Assembly (NCBI GenBank): GCA_001786805.1
Contig: MFTJ01000016.1
Coordinates: 3,906-14,264, forward strand
Source: Candidatus Nomurabacteria bacterium RIFCSPHIGHO2_01_FULL_39_10
GTDB taxonomy: Bacteria; Patescibacteriota; Minisyncoccia; Phycocordibacterales; UBA9973
Direction: 5' to 3'
DNA length: 10,359 bases
A program made the position numbers and the translations under genes. Shown piece after piece: positions 1 through 8,121 of this stretch (the first letter of the stretch is position 1; each line of letters opens with the position of its first letter). The notes under the pieces are model-generated. The model made no database searches and was not told the origin of the DNA. It saw only the letters and a program-made list of their open reading frames with translations.

Positions 1-66
1 ATGAAACAAGTTGATTTGTTACGAGAGGAGTATTTTGAGGAGTTGGAAAGGAAGAGTGGAAAATAA
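1..66 (+). CDS. C-terminal end of an unidentified protein (partial)
   Basis: Frame 1 is open from the window edge and ends in TAA at 64-66. It gives 21 residues rich in Glu, Lys and Arg (MKQVDLLREEYFEELERKSG and a final Lys), which look like a charged helical tail. The first codon is ATG, but a 21-residue gene is less likely than the tail of a gene starting outside the window. It converges on the minus-strand gene ending at 77, with only ten bases between the two stops. Nothing here identifies the product. Confidence 0.4.
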   Translation: MKQVDLLREEYFEELERKSGK

Positions 67-76
67 TTATCTTAAA

Positions 77-415
77 CTAGAAATACTTTGAAAGTTCATA
101 TGGCAAATAGGTATATCCCACTGCTTTTATTACTTCCATGCTAAGACTTAAGCCAAAACCAATGTAATCTTTCTTTGTTATCCGGGGATAATTTTCTTTC
201 ATGAATTTTTGGCGTTCATTCCAAGAAAACAAGGCATATCCCGGAATAAATAATGTTTTCAATTGAGATGATCCACTTAGAAGCTGCTCAGCATGAGAAA
301 TGGTTTTTTCTAATCGGGGCAGCACATATTCGTACTCGTGCGTATATGGATTAAAACATAAATCTATTGTTGTTGGTTGATTTTTCTGTTTTGTTATTGG
401 GATCATGGGCTGCAT
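77..415 (-). CDS. Hypothetical protein, 112 aa, last gene of a four-gene operon
   Basis: I do not recognise this protein. The frame is open back to 496, but the ATG at 496 would overlap the end of the upstream gene (stop at 438) by about 60 bases and add a Lys/Asn/Thr-rich, unstructured-looking leader. The ATG at 415, 22 bases after that stop, is the more economical start (MQPMIPITKQ). No Shine-Dalgarno sequence is visible, only an A-rich stretch, so translation may depend on the upstream gene. The middle contains charged segments (RLEKTISHAEQLL, WNERQKFMKENYPR). The last 30 residues (DYIGFGLSLSMEVIKAVGYT onward) are mostly hydrophobic and could form a membrane-associated helix. It lies in the same direction as the genes at 438, 943 and 1567. 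Confidence 0.6.
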   Translation of the reverse strand: MQPMIPITKQKNQPTTIDLCFNPYTHEYEYVLPRLEKTISHAEQLLSGSSQLKTLFIPGYALFSWNERQKFMKENYPRITKKDYIGFGLSLSMEVIKAVGYTYLPYELSKYF

Positions 416-437
416 TGTTTTTTTTACTTTTTCTTTT

Positions 438-920
438 TTATTCTTCCTGATATTCGAGGTTTGCGAGCAGTTGGTCGTGGTGACGCAGGATTTCATAGGT
501 GTCGAGGTGGAGCTTAGCTATAGTGTAGTGCCATTCTATTTTTTTATGATAGGTTGGTGTTGAATTCAATGTTTCAAATGCGTGGTGGAGAATTGCTTTG
601 CTATTCTGTTTTGCGGTGTCTTGTCGGAGGAGGTCAGTTGCACCGCGGATGAAGAGGGCGTAGGAATTGGTGTTTGGAGTGAGGGAGGTTTCAGTTGAGG
701 GAAGTATGTAGAGGATGGTGCGGGAGGTTACGGGATGGGGCAGGGTTAGATTTGGGCCGTGTACAATTCTTTCAAGGTCGGTGCGGAGTTGTTGTTCAAG
801 AATACTGTTGTGTGTTAGAAGGTAGGCTACGGCGAGGTCTTTACGTGGAAATTTGGGAAATAGTTCTTTTGGGAGTGGTTGGGTGTGCAGATGGTGGAAG
901 AGGGAGAGGTAGGGGGACAT
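438..920 (-). CDS. Hypothetical protein, 160 aa, C-ending codons
   Basis: No family is recognised. The protein is rich in Leu, His, Thr and Pro, with a predicted helical C-terminal half (KAILHHAFETL, HYTIAKLHLDTYEILRHHDQ) and no signal peptide or clear membrane segment. The ATG at 920 lies 22 bases after the stop of the methyltransferase-like gene, without a recognisable Shine-Dalgarno sequence. Its codons end unusually often in C (CTC, CAC, GAC, ACC, AAC), unlike its two upstream neighbours but like smc at the other end of the window. A Pro/His/Thr-rich translation can also be a shadow of a G-rich gene on the other strand. However, the only long plus-strand frame here (695-1006) is Gly/Arg/Cys/Trp-rich and starts inside this one, so the minus-strand reading is preferred. 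Third gene of the operon that begins at 2031. Confidence 0.6.
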   Translation of the reverse strand: MSPYLSLFHHLHTQPLPKELFPKFPRKDLAVAYLLTHNSILEQQLRTDLERIVHGPNLTLPHPVTSRTILYILPSTETSLTPNTNSYALFIRGATDLLRQDTAKQNSKAILHHAFETLNSTPTYHKKIEWHYTIAKLHLDTYEILRHHDQLLANLEYQEE

Positions 921-942
921 GGGGCGGTTTTGGTTGTGATTT

Positions 943-1449
943 TTATTTTTCTATGATAACTAATTCATTTCTGGGTGAAGGCGAACGTGGGGAATATATA
1001 TCTTGACGTTGTCGATAGATAACTCTTAATCCTGCTTGTTCAATTTCTTGTGTTGAATATATACAGGGATCAGAGATGGTGTTGATAAGTAGTAAGCCCC
1101 CTTTACTCAATAACTGTTCCAATTTAGATAATTGTTTTTTTCTTTCTTGTACTTCAAAATCTTTTGGGTCTATTTGTTTACGCCCATGCGGGTTATCATC
1201 GTTTATGGCGCAATATTCAAATACTCCATTTGAAAAGATTAAGTCGTAAGGACTGTTTGGTTCTAGTGTCATAAAAGAGCCAATAGATGTGTTTGGCATA
1301 TCTCTACATTCTTGATCTAATGTTTGATTTAGATATTCTGCCCCAAGTACTTTTATACTATATTGTTGAATATTTTCAGGTTCAGCGCCGCCAATTTCTA
1401 ATATTCTTTTGTTATTTAGATTATTTGTCTTAAAATTTCCATGAAACAT
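943..1449 (-). pseudogene. Class I SAM-dependent methyltransferase-like protein, N-terminus cut off by an apparent frameshift
   Basis: The 168-residue frame has the shape of a Rossmann-fold methyltransferase. A glycine-rich motif I (KRILEIGGAEPENI) sits at residues 14-27, SPYDLIFSNGVFEY (motif IV-like) at 66-79, and LLSKGGLLLINTISD, the strand after the typical post-IV helix, at 113-127. The substrate cannot be told from the sequence. The frame stays open upstream of ATG 1449 to a stop at 1492-1494, reading VYWSYVER just before the Met. A second short frame (1552-1454) ends just before ATG 1449. Joining the two across the GGGG run at 1473-1476 would give one protein of about 202 residues. This may be a real inactivating frameshift, a sequencing error in a G run, or two coupled frames. 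The stop lies 22 bases before the next gene. Confidence 0.6.
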
Positions 1450-1453
1450 TCTT

Positions 1454-1552
1454 TCAACGTAACTCCAGTAGACCCCAAGTATAATTTCTGTCTAATTCTA
1501 TTTTACGTTGTTCGATTTCTACAAGATTGTCAATTATGGTGAGGTGTGTCAT
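1454..1552 (-). CDS. Probable N-terminal fragment of the frameshifted methyltransferase gene (32 aa)
   Basis: ATG at 1552 lies 14 bases after the stop of the 1567-2031 gene. It opens a 32-residue frame (MTHLTIIDNLVEIEQRKIEL, then DRNYTWGLLELR) ending in TGA at 1456-1454, four bases before the ATG of the methyltransferase-like frame. Up to DRNYTW it reads as ordinary amphipathic protein. Skipping one G of the GGGG run then leads straight into VYWSYVERMFHG of the downstream frame. It is therefore better read as the missing N-terminus of that gene than as an independent peptide. No Shine-Dalgarno sequence is seen. Confidence 0.5.
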   Translation of the reverse strand: MTHLTIIDNLVEIEQRKIELDRNYTWGLLELR

Positions 1553-1566
1553 TTTTATCTACTTAT

Positions 1567-2031
1567 TTATCTGCGTAGGAAGATATTATCAAATATTCCA
1601 TCTTTTCTTTGAACATGTCTATCTGTTTCATATACTAATTGTGACATCAGTTGGTATGCTTGATATAATTCTTTCCAAGGTCTTTCTTCTTTTTGTTCAA
1701 TAGGTGGTGTTTTACATTTTTTCACGGCGTTATCCCAAGTTAAAGTCTTATCTTGTTTCAATATTTGCAAGACTTCTTGAAATCTTTCTCGTCGGTTCTG
1801 CTCGTGTTCTACACAGTACAGGTTAAATTCTTCACTCATCCTCTTGTATTTTTCGTTTAGTTGTGTTGCAAATTCAGAATGCTGTGCTTCAAAACGTTGA
1901 TATGCTTCTCTTTTTCGATACATATCTCCGATACTTCCTTCTTGGAAAAAGAAGTAGAAGTTGTTACTCCCTTTTTTGAACTCATCTAGGGTTGCATATT
2001 GATATTGTGGGACGAGTTTGGATTCTAGCAT
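1567..2031 (-). CDS. Hypothetical helical protein, 154 aa, first gene of the operon
   Basis: Not recognised. From about residue 35 the sequence is almost entirely charged and helical (KREAYQRFEAQHSEF, NEKYKRMSEEFNLYCVEHEQ, RRERFQEVLQILKQ), consistent with a helical bundle or short coiled coil. The N-terminus is aromatic (QYQYATLDEF, NNFYFFFQEG). There is no signal peptide or membrane segment. The ATG at 2031 lies about 25 bases from the centre of a strong BRE/TATA element (2052-2067) with no Shine-Dalgarno sequence between, which fits a leaderless mRNA. It is divergent from gyrB and leads the operon 2031-77. Its composition lacks the G-over-C excess of the plus strand seen in gyrB and smc, suggesting an accessory gene. 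Confidence 0.65.
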   Translation of the reverse strand: MLESKLVPQYQYATLDEFKKGSNNFYFFFQEGSIGDMYRKREAYQRFEAQHSEFATQLNEKYKRMSEEFNLYCVEHEQNRRERFQEVLQILKQDKTLTWDNAVKKCKTPPIEQKEERPWKELYQAYQLMSQLVYETDRHVQRKDGIFDNIFLRR

Positions 2032-2051
2032 TTTTACTTAAAATACAGTTC

Positions 2052-2067
2052 TATTTATAAATGTTTC
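2052..2067 (-). promoter_or_regulatory. Archaeal BRE/TATA promoter of the 2031-77 operon
   Basis: Read on the minus strand the element is GAAACATTTATAAATA: a purine/A-rich BRE followed by a TATA box. The TATA centre is about 25 bases before the ATG at 2031, where transcription would start, so the mRNA would be leaderless. The identical 16-mer occurs at 9243-9258. A second AT-rich TATA-like stretch at 2111-2121 could serve either direction. Confidence 0.7.
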
Positions 2068-2164
2068 TCTTAATTTATTACTTTCTAGTAGTTATACTTA
2101 TTTGTACCGATATATTTATAAAGCCATAATGTCTTTAAAAATTAGGTCTTTATCGACGATAAAC

Positions 2165-4663
<2,499 letters not shown>

Positions 4664-4668
4664 GGAGA

Positions 4669-4690
4669 TGAAAAAATCTTCTTTTCTTAA
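4669..4690 (+). terminator. Oligo-T termination region after gyrB
   Basis: Just after the gyrB stop the plus strand carries an A run and then a pyrimidine-rich ATCTTCTTTTCTTAA. Archaeal RNA polymerase terminates on such T-rich tracts without needing a strong hairpin. The A run read on the minus strand gives a T6 tract after the convergent gene ending at 4706, so the short spacer may end both transcripts. Confidence 0.4.
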
Positions 4691-4705
4691 TAAAGACCAG
4701 CTGAT

Positions 4706-5518
4706 TCATTTAATTATCTTTTCATATAATTTTTCATACCATTTTTTGTGCAACTCTCTAATTTTATCAAAGTTCGTGATGGTTATAACATTTTGAGTTG
4801 GAAATACTTTGGTTGAAAAATAGTATCTTGCATTATATATTGTTGCACCCGAAGATTTGTCTTCGTCAAAAATAACAATTTCCTTGCCTTGCGCCTCTTT
4901 TTGTAGGTATTGTATTTCTGTCACGGTTAATTTTGGTCTGGTATCTTTGAGTTTTAGTCTAGATAATCTTGCTACATAAAATGCGGAATTTGTACTGCCA
5001 GTTAGTGCACAATATCGTAAATATACATCCATTCCTGCGGCGATACCACCCTGACCCAAAGCAATAAATAAGAGGTCTGCGGATGTTGTTTTTTTTAATC
5101 GGTGAGCTGTTTTTTGAGATCTTTTAGGGGTACTTGCTTCCCATGTTGTTGGATCAAGAGGTTGAGTAAGAGGAGTTGTAAGTAGATCTTGAAGTTGCAT
5201 TTGTTGAATTTCATCTTTTAATGCTTCAACTACTCTTGTTGTGTTTTGGGGATTAACATAGATGTCTAATGTAATATTAATGGCATCTTTGAGTAATTGT
5301 TCTACGTTTGGTAATTCTGGGCGGCCAATTTTGTAATCAATTATGGCGCGAAGGATACGTGGTGGATGAAGAGCCCAAATATCTGGTTGTGTTGTAAGGC
5401 TTTGAGAAAAAGCAGATTCAGTTAACACAGATAAAACATCATCGAGCGTTCCATTGTATTCCAAACTTCCTTTTCCAGTAGTGTTATACAATGCATCAAA
5501 TGGAGATTGATAGGTCAT
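4706..5518 (-). CDS. Phosphoribosyltransferase-fold protein, 270 aa
   Basis: The C-terminal half looks like a type I phosphoribosyltransferase domain. DLLFIALGQGGIAAG at residues 148-162 matches the early strand and pyrophosphate loop. EIVIFDEDKSSGATI at 213-227 matches the PRPP-binding loop (acidic pair followed by a Ser/Thr-Gly-x-Thr turn). The first 140 residues are unlike any catalytic domain I recognise and contain several predicted helices (VEQLLKDAINITLDIY, RVVEALKDEIQQMQLQ) followed by a basic linker (PKRSQKTAHRLKK). The base or substrate cannot be named; orphan members of this fold can also be regulatory. Start ATG 5518 is preceded by AAGGT. It is the last gene of a minus operon with the genes at 5990 and 6360 and converges on gyrB. 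No classical purine or pyrimidine gene accompanies it. Confidence 0.65.
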   Translation of the reverse strand: MTYQSPFDALYNTTGKGSLEYNGTLDDVLSVLTESAFSQSLTTQPDIWALHPPRILRAIIDYKIGRPELPNVEQLLKDAINITLDIYVNPQNTTRVVEALKDEIQQMQLQDLLTTPLTQPLDPTTWEASTPKRSQKTAHRLKKTTSADLLFIALGQGGIAAGMDVYLRYCALTGSTNSAFYVARLSRLKLKDTRPKLTVTEIQYLQKEAQGKEIVIFDEDKSSGATIYNARYYFSTKVFPTQNVITITNFDKIRELHKKWYEKLYEKIIK

Positions 5519-5567
5519 GTTTACCTTAATTTTTTGAGATTATTATTGTTTTTTTTGGCAAACTACT

Positions 5568-5990
5568 CTATACATCAATAGTTTTCCCATCGTTATCTTT
5601 AAAGTAGGTTATTAATGCTCCCATAAAAATTTGTTCATCTTCTTTATCTAAATCTTTAAGACGATATATCGCGTCTTTGTGTGTTATGAGATCACAAGGT
5701 TTTTTAAAAGATAAAGTTATATTTGGAGAATCAACATTTTTTCCTATCGCCTCTTCGAGACAGCGTCCATACCATAGTCCCATCTCTGTTGGATTTAGGT
5801 TCTTTAAAGGGGAAATTCCTTGCCCTGCGTCTTGGAAATTAGGATTTTCTACCCAGGTATCGTGGAAAAATTTATCTACTACTACTTCAAGTTGAGGGGT
5901 TGTGTGCATAATAGCGTAACCGCATACTCCTCTTGCTACACTTTCTTTTTGAGTTAGTATATCTACTGCTTTAACTGCGTAATAATTCAT
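5568..5990 (-). CDS. Hypothetical protein, 140 aa
   Basis: Not recognised. It appears to be a soluble mixed alpha/beta protein. The N-terminus (NYYAVKAVDILTQKESVARG) starts with strand-like residues, the middle has EMGLWYGRCLEEAIG (likely helix), and the end is acidic (LKDLDKEDEQIFMGALITYF). There is no signal peptide or membrane helix. The ATG at 5990 follows an AGAGG stretch about 12 bases upstream, a loose Shine-Dalgarno sequence. It lies 28 bases after the 6360-6019 gene and 49 bases before the phosphoribosyltransferase-like gene, so the three are probably co-transcribed. The coding region lacks the G-over-C bias of the plus strand found in gyrB and smc. Confidence 0.65.
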   Translation of the reverse strand: MNYYAVKAVDILTQKESVARGVCGYAIMHTTPQLEVVVDKFFHDTWVENPNFQDAGQGISPLKNLNPTEMGLWYGRCLEEAIGKNVDSPNITLSFKKPCDLITHKDAIYRLKDLDKEDEQIFMGALITYFKDNDGKTIDV

Positions 5991-6018
5991 GTTGGGTGGC
6001 CTCTTATTTTTTTTTTAA

Positions 6019-6360
6019 TTATCTTAATGAAGCTAGGTAATCTAATTCTGGTTGTGTAAATTGTGTTAATCTCTCTCTTTCTTTAACACAGTTTCCTCTA
6101 TTTACTCTTTCTGTTAATGTGGCAATAGGATTGTCTTTTGGAAGGGTCCATCCCTCTGATTCATTAGAGTTTCCTTTGTAAAAATTTGCAAAAACTATCT
6201 TAATTCTTCCTTCTGGTTTAGGGGTATATCTTGTTAAAAGACCTGCTTCTAGGCTTTTAACTTTCTGATGAGCTAATTCTTTGTTTCCTCCTTGATACAA
6301 TAGTGTCATTGAGCCGTCTGGTCCTGGTTGTTTAACGAAATACATAGTTTCCATTGTCAT
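6019..6360 (-). CDS. Hypothetical protein, 113 aa, first gene of the phosphoribosyltransferase operon
   Basis: Not recognised. The sequence begins with strand-like segments (MYFVKQPGPDGSMTLLYQGG), has a basic middle (RYTPKPEGRIKIVFANFY) and ends in a probable helix (QFTQPELDYLASLR). It is small, soluble-looking and without signal or membrane segments. The ATG at 6360 is preceded by AGGTGA about 10 bases upstream, a good Shine-Dalgarno sequence. The BRE/TATA element at 6438-6453 would give a leader of roughly 60 bases. Two other Met codons lie within the first six residues. It leads the operon 6360-4706 and is divergent from the AbrB/PIN pair. Confidence 0.65.
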   Translation of the reverse strand: MTMETMYFVKQPGPDGSMTLLYQGGNKELAHQKVKSLEAGLLTRYTPKPEGRIKIVFANFYKGNSNESEGWTLPKDNPIATLTERVNRGNCVKERERLTQFTQPELDYLASLR

Positions 6361-6437
6361 TTTTATTTCACCTACTTTTTAAATTTCTTTTTTCTCAAGA
6401 TGTGTTTTCATCCTGATATTTGGCTAAAAGTGGCGCT

Positions 6438-6453
6438 TATATTTAAATGTTTC
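6438..6453 (-). promoter_or_regulatory. BRE/TATA promoter of the 6360-4706 operon
   Basis: Minus-strand sequence GAAACATTTAAATATA matches the elements at 2052-2067 and 9243-9258 in its first ten bases (GAAACATTTA). A start about 26 bases downstream, near 6418, leaves a leader of roughly 58 bases that contains the Shine-Dalgarno sequence of the first gene. Confidence 0.6.
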
Positions 6454-6493
6454 TGTGTTTTTGTTACTTTTAAGTGATTATTTTAAAAAAGGA

Positions 6494-6503
6494 AGATTTA
6501 TAT
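6494..6503 (+). promoter_or_regulatory. TATA promoter of the AbrB/PIN/dcd operon
   Basis: AGATTTATAT preceded by AAAAAAGGA forms a BRE/TATA element on the plus strand. The predicted start is near 6526, giving a leader of about 23 bases that holds the GGAGGT ribosome site at 6536-6541. Confidence 0.55.
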
Positions 6504-6508
6504 AGGTA

Positions 6509-6523
6509 TTCTTATTATAAGAA
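6509..6523. promoter_or_regulatory. Perfect palindrome, candidate AbrB operator
   Basis: TTCTTAT and ATAAGAA form a perfect 7-bp inverted repeat around a single central T. It lies between the TATA box and the predicted transcription start of the AbrB/PIN operon. Antitoxins of this family usually repress their own promoter through palindromes, so this is the natural candidate site. Binding is inferred. Confidence 0.45.
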
Positions 6524-6548
6524 AGTAAGATAGTTGGAGGTAATGATT

Positions 6549-6830
6549 ATGGTTGTGGAAACAGTACGGATGTCGTCAAAAGGACAATTAGTTATTCCGC
6601 AGGATATTCGAGAGGAGGTCCATGCGCAAGAAGGTACGGTGTTTATGGTGGTGGGCAGCAAAGATACTATTGTGCTTAAGAAAATCATTACACCAAGTAA
6701 AGAAGAGTTGATTAGAAATCTAGGGGAATTTGCGAAGAAGATGACACCAAAAATGGAGAAATTAGGTATCAAAGAAAATGATGTTCCGCAAATGATTAAG
6801 CAGTTTAGGCGAGAGAAACGAGATGCATGA
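6549..6830 (+). CDS. AbrB/MazE-family antitoxin, 93 aa
   Basis: The N-terminal 45 residues form a SpoVT/AbrB swapped-hairpin DNA-binding domain: VRMSSKGQLVIPQDIREEVH, then a strand pair (GTVFMVVGSKDTIVLKKI). The C-terminal half (KEELIRNLGEFAKKM onward) is helical and charged and is probably the part that wraps and neutralises the toxin. The frame is open from a TTG at 6534 and also has ATG 6543. ATG 6549 is chosen because GGAGGT at 6536-6541 sits seven bases before it and would overlap or abut the other two. The stop overlaps the start of the PIN gene in an ATGA arrangement, so the two are translationally coupled. Expected role: antitoxin and autorepressor of the pair. Confidence 0.88.
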   Translation: MVVETVRMSSKGQLVIPQDIREEVHAQEGTVFMVVGSKDTIVLKKIITPSKEELIRNLGEFAKKMTPKMEKLGIKENDVPQMIKQFRREKRDA

Positions 6831-7228
6831 ATGTCACTTTTGATACGAATGTGCTGATTTCGGCTACGCAGTGGAATAATAGTGTTAGTCATAAATTGCT
6901 TCTTTTGCTTGTTGAGAAAGAGATTTCTATTTTTACAACAGAATCTATTCTTGAGGAATTTTCTGAAGTGCTTTGCCGAAGTTTTCGATATTCTAAAGAG
7001 GAGGCGACAGAACTTGTTGAGATACTATTGGGCTTTCTGCATGTGATTCAACCGGTTGTCTCTTTACAGGTTGTTATTCGTGATCCTGATGATGATAAAA
7101 TATTGGAATGTGCGGTGTCTTCACATTCAGAGTTTATTGTAACATATGATAAAGATTTGTTAGACTTTAAGAATTTTCAGGGAATAAAGATTCTTAAACC
7201 TGATGAGTTTTTGCGGTTATTATCTTAA
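6827..7228 (+). CDS. PIN-domain toxin (COG1569-like), 133 aa
   Basis: PIN domains are Mg-dependent ribonucleases; toxin members cleave tRNA, rRNA or mRNA. The acidic residues are in place: Asp6 in VTFDTNVLIS, Glu43/Glu44 in SILEEFSEVL, the DPDDDKILECA segment at 86-96, and Asp108/Asp110 in TYDKDLL. Length and ending (GIKILKPDEFLRLL) fit the COG1569 'putative toxin' subfamily, which I recognise by this pattern. The ATG overlaps the antitoxin stop by four bases (ATGA). The dCTP deaminase gene starts 12 bases after the stop, so it is probably co-transcribed with the pair. The target RNA cannot be told from the sequence. No key residue appears lost, so it should be active. Confidence 0.88.
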   Translation: MNVTFDTNVLISATQWNNSVSHKLLLLLVEKEISIFTTESILEEFSEVLCRSFRYSKEEATELVEILLGFLHVIQPVVSLQVVIRDPDDDKILECAVSSHSEFIVTYDKDLLDFKNFQGIKILKPDEFLRLLS

Positions 7229-7240
7229 AAGAGGTGCTCT

Positions 7241-7786
7241 ATGAAATTACCAGATTATATGATTGAGAAGTATGTACGCAGAGGGAAGATTAAAATAATC
7301 CCTGGGTTGAAGAAAAAGGATATTCGCCCCGTTGGGGTGCGGGTGCATTTAGGAAAAGATATTCTTGTGTACAAAAAAGGGCAAAAGATTGATTTGGGTA
7401 AAGAGGAAGCGCCCAAAGGAATAAAATATGATTTGTCTAAAAAGCCATTCGTCTTGAAACCAGGTGAATTTATTTTAGGGCATACGCAAGAGCAATTTAA
7501 GACTGATAGAGATATTTTATGTCAATTGGATGGGCGTAGTACGATTGCACGATTGGGGTTGAGTGTGCATATTACGGCGTCGATTATCGATGGGACGTTT
7601 GTGGAGGAGCATGGGATTGTGCTTGAGATATACAATCATTCAAATGTTACGTATGTGCTGCATGAAGGGATTGCGATTGGGTGTGTGACATTCGAATTGA
7701 TGAAAGGGAAGACGAAAACGGCGGGGCTGTCATATCAATATCATGGGCAGATTGGGTTATTGCCGGCGAATTTGAAGAAAAAATGA
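7241..7786 (+). CDS. dcd: dCTP deaminase family (possibly bifunctional dCTP deaminase/dUTPase), 181 aa
   Basis: The enzyme deaminates dCTP to dUTP (or on to dUMP in the bifunctional archaeal form), feeding dTTP synthesis and limiting dUTP. The family core is clear: DGRSTIARLGLSVHITASII at residues 97-116 with the catalytic Ser100 and Arg104, Ala113, and LEIYN at 128-132 with catalytic Glu129. HEGIAIGCVTFELM replaces the usual PGMxIGxLxF strand. The C-terminus (SYQYHGQIGLLP) keeps the Tyr/Gln nucleotide lid pattern. Around residues 117-126 GTFVEEHGIV replaces the usual PGWxGxIxL, a small deviation. Whether it also has dUTPase activity cannot be decided from sequence alone. ATG 7241 follows GAGGTG at 7231-7236. 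It sits 12 bases after the PIN toxin gene, so a housekeeping enzyme shares a transcript with a toxin-antitoxin pair. Confidence 0.9.
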   Translation: MKLPDYMIEKYVRRGKIKIIPGLKKKDIRPVGVRVHLGKDILVYKKGQKIDLGKEEAPKGIKYDLSKKPFVLKPGEFILGHTQEQFKTDRDILCQLDGRSTIARLGLSVHITASIIDGTFVEEHGIVLEIYNHSNVTYVLHEGIAIGCVTFELMKGKTKTAGLSYQYHGQIGLLPANLKKK

Positions 7787-7802
7787 TTTTTTGGATTTTT
7801 TT
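7787..7802 (+). terminator. Double oligo-T terminator after dcd
   Basis: T6 at 7787-7792 and T7 at 7796-7802 follow immediately after the dcd stop codon, separated by GGA. There is no stable hairpin. T-runs of this kind are the typical archaeal intrinsic termination signal. Confidence 0.6.
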
Positions 7803-7851
7803 GGGAAATGTTTAAGAATAAATGGTTAAAATAGGGTTTAGGTGAAATACA

Positions 7852-8088
7852 ATGGCAGGATTCGATAAAAATTTAGATAAAGAATTATTTAGTGAGTCGC
7901 TTGATTTTGAGAAGTCAAAAGTAACAGTTGCGGTGTTTGCGTACAATAATGGGACGCCAAAGCTGCAAATAGGACGAGAGAATAAGAATGCGGCGGGAGA
8001 GTTGTCATTTGCGAAGCTTGGACGAATGACAAAAGAGGAAGTGGAAAAAGTGATGCCGCTGATGGAGAAAGCGAAGAAGTTTTTGTAG
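7852..8088 (+). CDS. Small protein, 78 aa, possibly PC4-like
   Basis: Not firmly recognised. The layout is a charged N-terminus (residues 1-20), strand-like segments (KVTVAVFAYN, PKLQIGREN, LSFAKLGR) and one C-terminal amphipathic helix (TKEEVEKVMPLMEKAKKFL). Strands followed by one long helix, together with 'FAKLGRMTKEE', recall the PC4/YdbC single-stranded nucleic-acid-binding fold. That is only a shape-based suggestion, and I would not name it so without a profile search. ATG 7852 has a good Shine-Dalgarno sequence, AGGTGA at 7840-7845. A TATA-like TTTAAGAATAA at 7811-7821 behind GGGAAATG, after the dcd terminator, suggests its own promoter. It converges on the second PIN gene. Confidence 0.7.
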   Translation: MAGFDKNLDKELFSESLDFEKSKVTVAVFAYNNGTPKLQIGRENKNAAGELSFAKLGRMTKEEVEKVMPLMEKAKKFL

Positions 8089-8103
8089 AGTTCTCTAGAA
8101 ATA

Positions 8104-8118
8104 AATTCTATGAGAATT
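8104..8118. terminator. Small hairpin between convergent genes
   Basis: AATTCT and AGAATT form a 6-bp inverted repeat around ATG, in the 33-base gap between the stops at 8088 and 8122. On the plus strand a T-rich stretch with T6 at 8132-8137 follows, inside the end of the PIN gene. It may help to end both transcripts, but it is weak. Confidence 0.35.
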
Positions 8119-8121
8119 GCT

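Noticed and set aside
695..1006. Plus-strand open frame of 103 codons
   Set aside because: It is opposite the 438-920 and 943-1449 genes. The translation is Gly/Arg/Cys/Trp-rich with no domain, as expected for the complement of a C-rich coding strand.
6515..6892. Minus-strand 125-codon frame over the AbrB gene
   Set aside because: Overlaps a well-supported gene and its promoter; composition (Ile/Ser/Thr) without recognisable motifs.
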